Origin: Cohnella silvisoli
Lineage (GTDB): Bacteria; Bacillota; Bacilli; Paenibacillales; Paenibacillaceae
Direction of reading: 5' to 3'
DNA: 64,000 bases
NCBI RefSeq assembly: GCF_021190915.1
Contig: NZ_JAIOAP010000021.1
Location: forward strand, 47,321-111,320
Shown: in pieces, positions 45,476 to 54,137 of the stretch
How the letters are laid out: every line of letters starts with the position of its first letter
How positions within the stretch are numbered: position 1 is the stretch's first letter
Translations under genes and position numbers: made by a program
Notes under the pieces: generated by a model
What the model saw: only the letters and a program-made list of their open reading frames with translations
Database searches by the model: none
Told to the model about the DNA's origin: nothing

Positions 45476-46453
45476 TTATTGGACGAAGGGGAACAGCATT
45501 TTCTGGTTGTCGGACCAGAACATATTCTCGGCATCGATCACTTTCGTACCCGTATCGATCTTCTTCGGAACGCTTTGCCTATTCATCGCTTCCACTGCCG
45601 TCTTCACGCCCAAATACCCCATGCTAAACGGGTTCTGGATTAACGTAGCCTGAATAATGCCCTCTTGCAGCCATTCCAATTCCTCAGGCGTGTTGTCAAA
45701 GGCAACAAGTTTGATTTCACCATCCCGCTGCATGCTCCGCAATTGCTCGGCGGCTCCAATCGAAGCAGCTGCGTTCAAGGCTAATATTCCGTCAATGTCG
45801 CTATGTTTATCGAGCAATTCCTTCGTCAACTCCCCGCAACGGGTGGAGTCCGAGTTGCAATAGGCGGACTCTACGACTTGCATGCCCGGCGTCGCCGCCC
45901 ATTCGTCCCGAATCCCTTTTTCCCGCTGCTCCGCGTTTCGCGAGCCTTTTACGAAGTTAAGGATGATAAACCTTCCTTTAGAATCCGTTAACTCTTTCAT
46001 CTTCAATGCCGCTTGCCTGCCTGCTTCATAATTATCTATCCCGATGAAGCTCCGCACCTCGGGAGAATTGACTTCAGACTCGATCGTTACGACGGGAACG
46101 CCTAGCCGATCGGCTTTGGCAACCGATGGTGCAAGCTTCGTATAATCGTTAGCCGCCAATATGAGTCCATTCGTTCCATAGGCCAAATACTTGTTCACCA
46201 GATCGATCTGGCTTTTCACATCCGCCTCGTCCGTTGTCCCATCGAATATGAGCTTCACATTAAATTCGGTCGCCGCCGCTTCCGCGCCCATCTTGACGGT
46301 GTTCCAGAACTCTCCTTCCTTGCTCTTGACGATCAGAACGATTTCCTTCTGCGTTTCCGGCATGGAGTGGATTTCTCCTCCCCGCCCGCAGGAAACGAGC
46401 AACGAGAAAATCCCGAACAAGCCCAACAAACCTGCTATCGAATAACGTCTCAT
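45476..46453 (-). CDS. LacI-type periplasmic sugar-binding lipoprotein, probable sensor partner of kinase
   Basis: 325-aa binding protein of the RbsB type with lipobox LLVSC and the fold IVLIVKSKEGEFWNTVKMGAEAAATEF..., YLAYGTNGLILAANDY, FIGIDNYEAGRQAALKM. Its ATG at 46453 overlaps the kinase stop by 4 bp and follows GGAGGGG. The tight coupling to the kinase, rather than to permeases, suggests that it presents a bound sugar to the kinase ectodomain. It could alternatively be a second receptor for the mgl permease. Confidence 0.85.
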   Translation of the reverse strand: MRRYSIAGLLGLFGIFSLLVSCGRGGEIHSMPETQKEIVLIVKSKEGEFWNTVKMGAEAAATEFNVKLIFDGTTDEADVKSQIDLVNKYLAYGTNGLILAANDYTKLAPSVAKADRLGVPVVTIESEVNSPEVRSFIGIDNYEAGRQAALKMKELTDSKGRFIILNFVKGSRNAEQREKGIRDEWAATPGMQVVESAYCNSDSTRCGELTKELLDKHSDIDGILALNAAASIGAAEQLRSMQRDGEIKLVAFDNTPEELEWLQEGIIQATLIQNPFSMGYLGVKTAVEAMNRQSVPKKIDTGTKVIDAENMFWSDNQKMLFPFVQ

Positions 46454-48213
46454 ATTTCCCCTCCTTCTTGCAGACAGGGCAGCCATACGCTTACGGTCGT
46501 GCCTTCCTCGCGTTCGCTCTCAATTTGCAATCCGTATTCCTCTCCGTAATTAAGCCGAATGCGTTCATGGACATTACGAAGGCCGATACCGGTTCCACCC
46601 TCATGCTGAGCAGGAGGATCTGTAAGCAGATCCTTAAGCTTATCCGGGGAAATGCCCAAGCCGTCGTCCTTCACTTGCAAACATAACTTGCCTTCCAATA
46701 CCCGCGCGGAAATCGTAATAAACCCTTCATCGGCGCTCGGCTCGATGCCGTGGTAGATCGCGTTCTCCACGAGCGGCTGCAGCACAAGCTTTAGCGTGCG
46801 GCACCGAAGCGCTTCTTCATCGGCTTCTATCGCATATTCGAACTTGTTTTTGTAGCGCATTTTCTGAATGATCAAGTAGTTGCGAATGTGCTCAAGCTCG
46901 TCCGCTACGGAGATGAAATGCTCCCCCTTGGACAAGCTGATCCGGAAAAACCTCGACAACGAAGTAATCATCGTAATGACGTCTTCATTTTTCCCGGTAC
47001 CCGCCAAACGAACGACCGAATTCAACGTGTTATATAGAAAATGGGGGTGGATTTGCGATTGCAGCACCTCGAGCTCGCTCTTGCGCTTAGCTTCCTGCTC
47101 GTGAATGTTCTGGTTCATGAGCTCCCGGATTCGGTTCACCATAAGATTAAACCTGCGGGACAAACGTCCGACTTCATCGTCACGCCGAATGGGGATATGA
47201 ATATCGAAATTTCCCCGTTCGACGAGTTGCATCGATTTCTCCAGACGTTTGATCGGCTGGGAAATTTTCGCGGACATATATAGCGTAATGAGCAGCACGA
47301 ATGCCATGACGAAGAGCAGGAGCCATAGCAGGAAGGTGCTGATCTCCTTGCGGGTCGTTACGATTTCGTCCATATAAGACACGCCGACGATTTTCCAGCC
47401 TACGTTGTTGACGGTCTGAATCGTGATCAGCCTATTTTCCCCCGTGGAACCGTCAAGATAGCTTCCGTACGTATATTTGAGCGCTTGTTCCACGTTCTCA
47501 TATTTCAAGCCGGCGTAAATGAGTTGCTGCTGCGGATGATAGATAATGTTGCCGGCGGAGTCATCGATAATATAGGCGTAACCCTTCTGCCCGAGCTTAA
47601 CGCTCCGTGACAAGTCGTCGATCAGCTTGAAATTGGCATCGACGAGCAGCACTGCGTTAATCTCTTGCCCGTTCGCCGTCTTCAGCTTAATCCCCTTGCT
47701 CATGGACACGACCCACTTGTATTTGCCCTTGAATAGATTCTGGACATGAGGTACGGAGAAGCTCAGATGGTTCGGATTCTCGATGGCGGAACGAAACCAA
47801 TTCTGGGAAGTCAAATGCGTATTGGATCTCATGTCCGCGGAAGGAAGCGACGTCATTCGCTGCCCCGTTTCGGTGAACAACCCGATGGTGACGAGGTCCT
47901 CCCGCGTGTGGAAAATCGTGTCGAGGCGCTCGTTCAGCATCTCGTTCGGCAGTGCGCCGCTAGATTTGATTTGTGCTTCAACGGACGTAAAGACGGTGGT
48001 CATACTTCGGATGTAGTACTCTAGGTTGGCCGCCACTTGGTAGATAACCTGCTGGTTTCCCAAAGAAGTATTGTTCTCGGCGGTACGGTTGAATTTGTTG
48101 TAAAGGACGAGGCTGACGAAGAACACGACGAGCACCGTCATGATTGTGAAGGAAGCCGCGATCAGAAATTGGATGCTCTTAAATCGGTATAACCGAAATT
48201 GGAGGCCTCTCAC
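46450..48213 (-). CDS. YesM-type sensor histidine kinase
   Basis: 587-aa membrane kinase with segments at ~15-37 and ~292-313, an extracellular dCache-like sensor, HAMP linker, HPHFLYNTLNSVVRL near residue 395 and HATPase_c (VENAIYHGIEP; KDDGLGIS; GIGLRNVHERIRL). It overlaps the regulator by 4 bp and the binding protein by 4 bp, so all three are coupled. Confidence 0.93.
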   Translation of the reverse strand: MRGLQFRLYRFKSIQFLIAASFTIMTVLVVFFVSLVLYNKFNRTAENNTSLGNQQVIYQVAANLEYYIRSMTTVFTSVEAQIKSSGALPNEMLNERLDTIFHTREDLVTIGLFTETGQRMTSLPSADMRSNTHLTSQNWFRSAIENPNHLSFSVPHVQNLFKGKYKWVVSMSKGIKLKTANGQEINAVLLVDANFKLIDDLSRSVKLGQKGYAYIIDDSAGNIIYHPQQQLIYAGLKYENVEQALKYTYGSYLDGSTGENRLITIQTVNNVGWKIVGVSYMDEIVTTRKEISTFLLWLLLFVMAFVLLITLYMSAKISQPIKRLEKSMQLVERGNFDIHIPIRRDDEVGRLSRRFNLMVNRIRELMNQNIHEQEAKRKSELEVLQSQIHPHFLYNTLNSVVRLAGTGKNEDVITMITSLSRFFRISLSKGEHFISVADELEHIRNYLIIQKMRYKNKFEYAIEADEEALRCRTLKLVLQPLVENAIYHGIEPSADEGFITISARVLEGKLCLQVKDDGLGISPDKLKDLLTDPPAQHEGGTGIGLRNVHERIRLNYGEEYGLQIESEREEGTTVSVWLPCLQEGGEI

Positions 48214-49859
48214 GGCGTCTCTCCCCTTGTCCGATTACGGAAATCTTTGGGCGACATGCCCACTTGTTTCTTGAAGCTGAAGCTAAAATAGTTGGGATCG
48301 GCATACCCGACCTTCTCCGCGATTTCGAATGTCTTCAGATCAGTCGTGAGCAGCAATTCCTTCGCTGTTTCGAAACGGATTTGCAGCAAGTAATTGACAT
48401 AGGTCATCTTCGTTTCCCGTTTGAAAATACTGCTGAAATACCCGGCGCTTATATGCAAATGCGAGCAAACCTTGGCGATGGAAATTTCGCTGTCCGCGTA
48501 ATTGGCTTTAGTGTAGGATTTGGCCTGCTCGACTAACGAATGGTAGGCGGTTTGGCGATCGGCGGCGATGCGAGTCATCACTCCCGTGCAGGTGGAAATA
48601 ATCCATGCTTTCGCCTCTTGAAGGCTATTGAACTGAGTCATCTCCTTCAGCCAATTGGAATCGCTCAGCTGCCGCTCACCGTTGTCTCGATTCGGTTCCT
48701 GCAACGCTTTCAGCATGGTGGTCACGATCTGCAGCAAGAAAATTTGCGCATCTCTGAAAGAAACCGTGGATTCCGCGATCATAAGCGGAGCGAATAGGCT
48801 TTCGACGATCGTCACCATTTCATCTGTCGTACCCACCTTCAGACAGCGAAGCAACGCCTGCTCCTGCAGCTCGTCGAACCGAATCGGCGCCGTAGATCGT
48901 CTCTCCACATCCTCGATGGCGATCACGCGATTGTTGCCAAGCAATATTCGGTAATCGAGCGCAGCCATTGCATCTGCATAGGAGTACTTCACATCGGACA
49001 ATTTCGAAGTAATGGTGCCCGTCCCTATCGTTATGCTGCGGTTGATATACTTATCAACGTTATGGCGAATCTCTTCGAGAATGTGCGCTGTGTACTTCTG
49101 CACTTGATCGAGATCATCGGTTTCCGCGCTAATACCGAGCCAGACGACGGTTTCATTGTGCTGGAAAATGTATCCTGCCGCGCCCTGCCGCGAAACGATT
49201 TCCTCGGCGATGTTGCGTACGGCGAAGTTCTGCAATTCGAAATCGAAGCGGTTCCTATTCGAGTCGCCTGTATCCCGTTCTCGTGCCGAATTATCAAGTT
49301 GCATAATCGATACCGTGTAATAGCTGCCTTCAAGCGGCATGCCGTAATGCTCGGTTTTCTCGCGGATTTCCGCCGCCGTAAGCCTGCGCGTCATTAAGGA
49401 GACGAGAAATAGCTCCCTTAATACGGGGATGCTGCGACGGTAATGCTCCTGCAGGGTGTCGACGTTTTCCCGTTCCGCCATTTCGGCATCAAGCCTGCCC
49501 TTTACTTTCTGGAGAGCTTGCAGCAAATCCCCCGCGGAAAAAGGCTTGAGCACGAATTCTTCTATGTTTAAATGGATAGCCTTGCGCGCGTATTCGAATT
49601 CGTCAAAGCCGGTCAGGATGATGATCTTGGTCGATGGATATTCACGGCGTATTTGCTCGGAAAGCTGCAAGCCGTCCATAAAAGGCATGCGGATATCGGT
49701 CACAATGACGTCAGGGACCGATTTCTCTATCATCTCCAACGCTTCGCGACCGTTCTCCGCCACGTCGGACACTTGGAAGCCGTGGGCTTCCCATTCGATC
49801 TCGCTGAGCACGCCTTCGCGGACGTCTGCTTCATCATCCACCAAAATTAATTTGTACAT
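48210..49859 (-). CDS. YesN-type response regulator with AraC DNA-binding domain
   Basis: 550-aa long-form regulator: receiver with D55 (VIVTDIRMPFMDG), a central region of unknown function, and a C-terminal AraC HTH (VCSHLHISAGYFSSIFKRETKMTY; TFEIAEKVGYADPNYFSFSFKKQVGMSP). The ATG at 49859 has GAGAGGG upstream; the frame open to 49928 lacks one. It is probably the activator of mglBAC further downstream on the same strand. Confidence 0.92.
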   Translation of the reverse strand: MYKLILVDDEADVREGVLSEIEWEAHGFQVSDVAENGREALEMIEKSVPDVIVTDIRMPFMDGLQLSEQIRREYPSTKIIILTGFDEFEYARKAIHLNIEEFVLKPFSAGDLLQALQKVKGRLDAEMAERENVDTLQEHYRRSIPVLRELFLVSLMTRRLTAAEIREKTEHYGMPLEGSYYTVSIMQLDNSARERDTGDSNRNRFDFELQNFAVRNIAEEIVSRQGAAGYIFQHNETVVWLGISAETDDLDQVQKYTAHILEEIRHNVDKYINRSITIGTGTITSKLSDVKYSYADAMAALDYRILLGNNRVIAIEDVERRSTAPIRFDELQEQALLRCLKVGTTDEMVTIVESLFAPLMIAESTVSFRDAQIFLLQIVTTMLKALQEPNRDNGERQLSDSNWLKEMTQFNSLQEAKAWIISTCTGVMTRIAADRQTAYHSLVEQAKSYTKANYADSEISIAKVCSHLHISAGYFSSIFKRETKMTYVNYLLQIRFETAKELLLTTDLKTFEIAEKVGYADPNYFSFSFKKQVGMSPKDFRNRTRGETP

Positions 49860-50043
49860 ATCGGATATCCCTCTCCAACAATTAAGAATGCGGTTACATT
49901 TTGGCAATAGCATACCATATGGGGACAACCTACATAATCGGAAAATTTTTTCATGTTATAAAAAAGAGACTTCTTTAATCTGCGCCCGACTGTCCTTTTC
50001 GCCAGAAACAGCGATGTTTTTCATCATTTTTGGATTAAACATA

Positions 50044-50072
50044 TTGACATGGTCTTAATTTCCTACTATTGT
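50044..50072 (+). promoter_or_regulatory. Putative sigma-A promoter of riboswitch-cheX transcript
   Basis: TTGACA (50044-50049) and TATTGT (50067-50072) are separated by 17 bp, ~36 bp before the riboswitch. Confidence 0.55.
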
Positions 50073-50107
50073 CGAAGTATTGGTTATTTTGTACTATTGA
50101 AAATTGA

Positions 50108-50192
50108 AAAGGCACACCCTTTGAAAGATGGGGTCGCAAAGCTACAGGGGCTACCGCGCATCGCCATGCGTCATGCCAGCCAGTTGCCGGAA
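50108..50192 (+). ncRNA. Cyclic-di-GMP-I (GEMM) riboswitch
   Basis: The element shows the GEMM-I layout: a first hairpin with GAAA tetraloop (CACCCTTTGAAAGATGGGG), the conserved GCAAAGC joining segment, a second hairpin (GGGGCTACCGCGCATCGCC...) and the CCAGCCAGTTGCC 3' side of tetraloop-receptor type. A terminator follows 14 nt later, so binding should decide read-through into the CheX-like gene. The call rests on pattern recognition, not a covariance search. Confidence 0.85.
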
Positions 50193-50205
50193 TAAGATGG
50201 AAATA

Positions 50206-50232
50206 AAAACCTCCTATTCGGGAGGTTTTTTT
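50206..50232 (+). terminator. Terminator of riboswitch expression platform
   Basis: AAAACCTCC-TATTC-GGGAGGTTTT followed by further T residues. It lies between the riboswitch and the CheX-like start at 50280. Confidence 0.88.
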
Positions 50233-50279
50233 ATGTTTCAATACAAGGTTTCTCAATAAACGAAAGCGGGTGATAGCCA

Positions 50280-50741
50280 TTGAAAGCCATTTACATTAAT
50301 CCTTTTCTGAAAGCGGCCTCACATGTGTTCGAGCAATTCCAGCTGCCCTGCAAGGTTGGAAGTCCGTCTCTTAAAAGTTCGCCGTTCTCCGGACTGGAAG
50401 TATTAACGATTGTCGGCATAACGGGAGACATTCGCGGTCAAATGTATTTCGGAGGGTCCATGCCAAGCATTCTAGAAGTCGTTTCGACGATGATGGGAGG
50501 CGTTCCGGTCGAAGCCTTGGGTTCATTGGAGCAAAGCGCTTTTTCCGAATTAGCTAACATGATTTGCGGCAATGCGATGAGCTACTTTTCTCAAGACGGA
50601 ATCACATTGGATATTACTCCGCCAACGCTAATCATGGGCAAGCAGATCGAAGTTTCCGCAGTCAAAATGAGCGTATTATCTATCCCCATAATCCTTAATA
50701 TGAACAATCAACTAGAGATGAATATCGTATTCGAAGTTTAA
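50280..50741 (+). CDS. CheX/CheC-family chemotaxis phosphatase-like protein
   Basis: 153-aa protein with the CheX fold (IVGITGDIRGQMYFGGSMPSILEVVSTMMGG) and the active helix motif E-x-x-N in FSELANMICGNAMSYF. CheX dephosphorylates CheY-P. The start is TTG at 50280 behind GCGGGTGA. Its leader carries the cyclic-di-GMP riboswitch. A small zinc-ribbon gene follows after 18 bp. No other chemotaxis gene is in the window, so this is an orphan. Confidence 0.85.
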   Translation: MKAIYINPFLKAASHVFEQFQLPCKVGSPSLKSSPFSGLEVLTIVGITGDIRGQMYFGGSMPSILEVVSTMMGGVPVEALGSLEQSAFSELANMICGNAMSYFSQDGITLDITPPTLIMGKQIEVSAVKMSVLSIPIILNMNNQLEMNIVFEV

Positions 50742-50759
50742 TATAAGGAGATAACCCCT

Positions 50760-50987
50760 ATGTCATTGAGTAACTGCGTCCGCTGCGGCAAGTTGTTTGC
50801 TCAACATAGAATGTCGGAAATGGCATGCGATGATTGTTTTACCGAGCATGAAACGGAATTTCATCTTTGCAAGGACTATCTGAGAACTCACCCTACGGCG
50901 TCATTAAAAGAATTATCCGTCGGTACCGGCATATCGATGCATAGATTGACGAGTTGGATTAGAGAAGGACGAATTCAGGTTTTGTGA
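50760..50987 (+). CDS. TIGR03826/YvyF-like flagellar-region zinc-ribbon protein
   Basis: 75-aa protein with N-terminal Cys pairs (C6-x2-C9, C23-x2-C26; the second inside MACDDCF) followed by an HTH-like segment (ASLKELSVGTGISMHRLTSWIREGRIQV). It resembles short proteins of Firmicute flagellar operons (YvyF). It lies just behind the CheX-like gene, probably under the same riboswitch. Biochemical role unknown. Confidence 0.75.
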   Translation: MSLSNCVRCGKLFAQHRMSEMACDDCFTEHETEFHLCKDYLRTHPTASLKELSVGTGISMHRLTSWIREGRIQVL

Positions 50988-51129
50988 TTGATTGGCTAAG
51001 ATATTGCCTACTATTTTCGGCGAATCTTATTAAAGGTCAAAAAGTGTGGGCTTATAGCTCTATTTCAAAAAATAAGTGATAAAACACTTATACGAATTCT
51101 GGATGTTATCATCAATTACAATCCAAAAA

Positions 51130-51166
51130 GAAATAAAAAGAGCGCCGACTCATTTGTCAGCGCTCA
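51130..51166 (-). terminator. Rho-independent terminator of HEPN-like gene
   Basis: A stem GAGCGC.GAC / GTC.GCGCTC followed on the minus strand by TTTTTATTT. It lies ~60 bp past the stop of the 51224-51895 gene and could also end the plus-strand cheX transcript. Confidence 0.75.
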
Positions 51167-51223
51167 TTCTTATCCATCTATAGAATAACATCATAAATAT
51201 GCGTAGTTACTACGGATTTTTGT

Positions 51224-51895
51224 TTAATAGGTTGCTTTTCCCTCGAATTCATCTTCTAATGCTTCGTCGATCGCTAAATATTCACCATCTAACCGATCGA
51301 GATAATCTTCTCTTATTTTCTCGTACATCTCTTGCTCTGCTAGAATGTCGGCAATATCTTCTGAAGTCAGTTCATATCGCGCATTTTCGAGTGCTTGTCC
51401 GATACCGCCTAATTGCGATTCAAAGAATTCTATACTGAGTGTGTAGCACGACTCCAACATCTTTCTTACATTTTCGATCTCTTCTTCATGTAACTCTATC
51501 TCATAATGCATGATTTTATTTCTAAGATTATTTAAGTATAGGATTGAGCTAAAAAACATTTCTGGAATTTCCACATCGCATAAGTCTCGTAATCGCTTCA
51601 TCGCATCAAATAGATTGACAGTTTTAAGGTTCGGATTTACCTCAAGCACGTTGCTTTTTCCGGAACGTTTAAGGTCTGACTTGGCACTAATGTATGTTTT
51701 CATATCTTCAAAAATAAGGAGTTCTAACCTCTGTTTCAACATGTGCTTGAACAATACTTCATTCGCATGATTGATTGATAGAATGGCATCTTTATAATGA
51801 TGATACCCACCATCAACAAGGTCTTTGATTTTTTGAATTGAACTAAATGCAGCTTTGAAAGAATCAATTCCATTATCGAACAAGGAATACTTCAT
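51224..51895 (-). CDS. HEPN-like hypothetical protein
   Basis: A 223-aa helical protein. Near residue 130 it has LRNKIMHYE, the R-x4-H motif of HEPN domains, and DAILSINHANEVLFKHMLKQRLELLI near the N-terminus is also typical of that fold. HEPN proteins are often RNases in toxin-antitoxin or defence systems, but some are only structural. The acidic C-terminal part (~170-223) is not recognised. It stands in an AT-richer region with other accessory genes. Confidence 0.6.
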   Translation of the reverse strand: MKYSLFDNGIDSFKAAFSSIQKIKDLVDGGYHHYKDAILSINHANEVLFKHMLKQRLELLIFEDMKTYISAKSDLKRSGKSNVLEVNPNLKTVNLFDAMKRLRDLCDVEIPEMFFSSILYLNNLRNKIMHYEIELHEEEIENVRKMLESCYTLSIEFFESQLGGIGQALENARYELTSEDIADILAEQEMYEKIREDYLDRLDGEYLAIDEALEDEFEGKATY

Positions 51896-52050
51896 TACCT
51901 CTTAGCAACCTCCTTGGAAACCTTGTGATATATCAACCAAACGCAAATCCCAACTCAGCCTAAACATCAGCAAGTTCCAAAATATAACGAAGGCTAGGTC
52001 CAGGTAGGACAACCAAAGCCTTTCCTATTTTATGAGAGTTTCTATAGATT

Positions 52051-53355
52051 TTAAGTTAATTCGTCAATTGTGAAATTATGTGATTTGAATATTTTTGAAA
52101 ATATACTGATCATAAATTCAATTGAAGCATCGCCTTCTGGATCATAAATGGATATTGAAACATGAATTTCTTGCGGCCCCAGATCGCCAGGGATCTCCCA
52201 TTGCTTTACCTTAATTAGCTCAACAAATCTTCCAGTTTTCATTATTTCCGAACTGATCCTATCTCTGTAGTCAAATATGTCAAAATCTCTTTTTGGCGCG
52301 AAAGATATTATGAATATTCTATTCTCTTCTCTTTTCTCATTTTTTACTAACGGCAAGTTCGATAGAGAGAATAATCTCTTTTGTTTGGAATTTAACTCTC
52401 TAGCTCTTGTTTTGATTCTTTCATCTTCGTTCAACATCATCTCTTTGAATTCTTTCAAATCTTGCACTTCTTGTACAGCCTCTTCGTCCACTGTATGATC
52501 AAGATACTTTTGCGCAAACTCTAAAAAGCGATGAGATTCATACATGTAGAAGTTTTGGTCTGTTTCGTAAGTAAACTCATCTATAAGTTCGAATCTCGGG
52601 CCGATTGTTTTACCGTGCACCCTGAGCCACCAATCATCCTTTACATCGTCGGTGACGAGAATAACCGATTTTTTTCGAATTTTTGCTTCCTCGATTATTT
52701 GTTTCCAGATAAGTAAATCACCGTACTGACTTTCAATTGTTAGTCCTTGATAATACTTTCTATCATCCTTTTTGTCGGAAGCGTCTCTGAATCCAGGAGG
52801 TCTTTTTAATTTATATCTGATCTCGCCCTCTCTAAATACAACTTCCAATTGATCTTTAGTAAAAGGGGGTCCGATGCTAGTAATATGCCTTTCTAAGAAC
52901 TCTCTGACATCATCGTTCTGGAGGTAATTTGGGTGAAGGTTTTCTTGCTCATTAACTTCTTTATTTAGTAATTCAAAAAAGCCATTAATTCTTTCTTTTA
53001 TGTTATTCACATCAATTATCGGATGCTTTCTTGCATAGTCTTTCAATCCATCATTTAGTTGAAGAGTCAGTGGCCCGGCTGCATCATTTAATATCTTCCT
53101 CACTTGTTGATACGCATCAACTTGTTCATAAATAACCTTCAATCGATTCGCGTGAAATTCTAAAGCTGCTTGATGTGGTATCCATATTCGGGAAGATAAT
53201 TCCCTGATGATATCCATAAAGATATCTTTTGTCTTAATCGTATACCTGTAAAGATTTAATAAAACATTAGCATCGAAGACGATTACACTCTCTTCCCAAA
53301 GTCTATTAAAATCATCGTCAGTTGGAGTGTAATACATGGAGAACAAACTTTTCAT
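52051..53355 (-). CDS. PIN-like domain protein (DUF4935 type)
   Basis: The ~434-aa protein has an N-terminal PIN-like nuclease domain: VIVFDANVLLNLYRY gives the first acidic residue, IPHQAALEFHANR the second, QYGDLLIWKQIIEEA and ILVTDDVKDDWW the last ones. All the expected acidic positions appear present, so it may be an active RNase. The C-terminal ~110 residues (RIFIISFAPKRDFDIFDYRDR...) are not recognised. The ATG at 53355 follows GAGGAG. A role in phage defence or RNA decay is inference from the fold and context. Confidence 0.75.
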   Translation of the reverse strand: MKSLFSMYYTPTDDDFNRLWEESVIVFDANVLLNLYRYTIKTKDIFMDIIRELSSRIWIPHQAALEFHANRLKVIYEQVDAYQQVRKILNDAAGPLTLQLNDGLKDYARKHPIIDVNNIKERINGFFELLNKEVNEQENLHPNYLQNDDVREFLERHITSIGPPFTKDQLEVVFREGEIRYKLKRPPGFRDASDKKDDRKYYQGLTIESQYGDLLIWKQIIEEAKIRKKSVILVTDDVKDDWWLRVHGKTIGPRFELIDEFTYETDQNFYMYESHRFLEFAQKYLDHTVDEEAVQEVQDLKEFKEMMLNEDERIKTRARELNSKQKRLFSLSNLPLVKNEKREENRIFIISFAPKRDFDIFDYRDRISSEIMKTGRFVELIKVKQWEIPGDLGPQEIHVSISIYDPEGDASIEFMISIFSKIFKSHNFTIDELT

Positions 53356-53412
53356 ACCTTCACTCCTCAATATTGTTAACTGAGGTTATTCGACAAGAAT
53401 TTCCATTTCCCT

Positions 53413-53889
53413 TCAAATTTGCTTTATTGTTACACTACCAATAGCTGGTGTCATGATATGCTCATCAGGTTCCATGAGATATTCGCCAAAAGTCAAAACA
53501 TAAGCGTCGGCTCGGTTTGGTGACTTAAGTCTACGCTTTTTCATGTCGTCTTTGCTTTCCAGTATCATTTTATCTTTCGAGGTCATTCGCCATTTACTTG
53601 TAGCCAATTGAGATATTAAAGTGTCGTCAACTGGAAGTTCAATAACACCAGGTATTCCATTGATGAAGTTTGTCAAGTTCGCCTCTAAATCCGTTCTAAT
53701 GGATGACCACATCTCTGTAACTAAGTTTGCACAATACTCATCCAAGGAAGATGCACCATTATTAACCGGCACAACCTCCCACCCGTGATTCGAAATCAAC
53801 CTAATGAAATATAAATATTCTTCTTTTGAGGATAACGAATAATTTCTCTCAATATTTAATACAAGGATTACGTATAGTAAATGGGTCAA
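53413..53889 (-). pseudogene. Remnant of phage terminase large subunit (C-terminal nuclease part)
   Basis: The 158-aa frame ends in WRMTSKDKMILESKDDMKKRRLKSPNRADAYVLTFGE, very like the C-terminus of phage TerL proteins (ESKDDMKKRG.SPDRADA). The preceding EYCANLVTEMWSSIRTDL also fits. Full TerL is ~400-600 aa, so the ATPase half is missing and no other phage gene is adjacent. It marks an old prophage or an insertion point. Confidence 0.65.
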
Positions 53890-53895
53890 GGAACT

Positions 53896-54084
53896 TTATT
53901 TATTGTTTTTTTTCGTTTTATAAATAATTAACCCAACGAGAAAAGAAATTTGAATTGAAATAACAAAAGTCATTGCAAGAATATTACCTAAATCATTTGA
54001 AGCGGCAATGATGTTTGATACAATTATAAAAAGAACAACGGTGACCAACAATGAGAGCAATATTCCAAAAATAGTTTCTTTCAA
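53896..54084 (-). CDS. Small two-segment membrane protein
   Basis: 62 aa with two transmembrane helices (ILLSLLVTVVLFIIVSNII and ILAMTFVISIQISFLVGLII) and a Lys/Asn-rich tail. The TTG start at 54084 follows GGAGGTGA. It lies behind the secreted-protein gene, separated by a strong hairpin. No family is recognised. Confidence 0.6.
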   Translation of the reverse strand: MKETIFGILLSLLVTVVLFIIVSNIIAASNDLGNILAMTFVISIQISFLVGLIIYKTKKNNK

Positions 54085-54099
54085 ATTTTCACCTCCGTA

Positions 54100-54133
54100 A
54101 ATAAAGTAGGGGGGGTTACCCCCCCTACTTTAT
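54100..54133 (-). terminator. Very strong hairpin / terminator between secreted-protein and membrane-protein genes
   Basis: A perfect stem of about 16 bp (AATAAAGTAGGGGGGG against CCCCCCTACTTTATT) lies 4 bp after the stop of the 54138 gene. On the minus strand it ends in TTTATTT, just before the next gene's ribosome binding site. It may end transcription or attenuate it. Confidence 0.8.
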
Positions 54134-54137
54134 TATA

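Noticed and set aside
50035..50280. 81-codon minus-strand frame
   Set aside because: It covers the riboswitch and terminator on the other strand and has no protein features.
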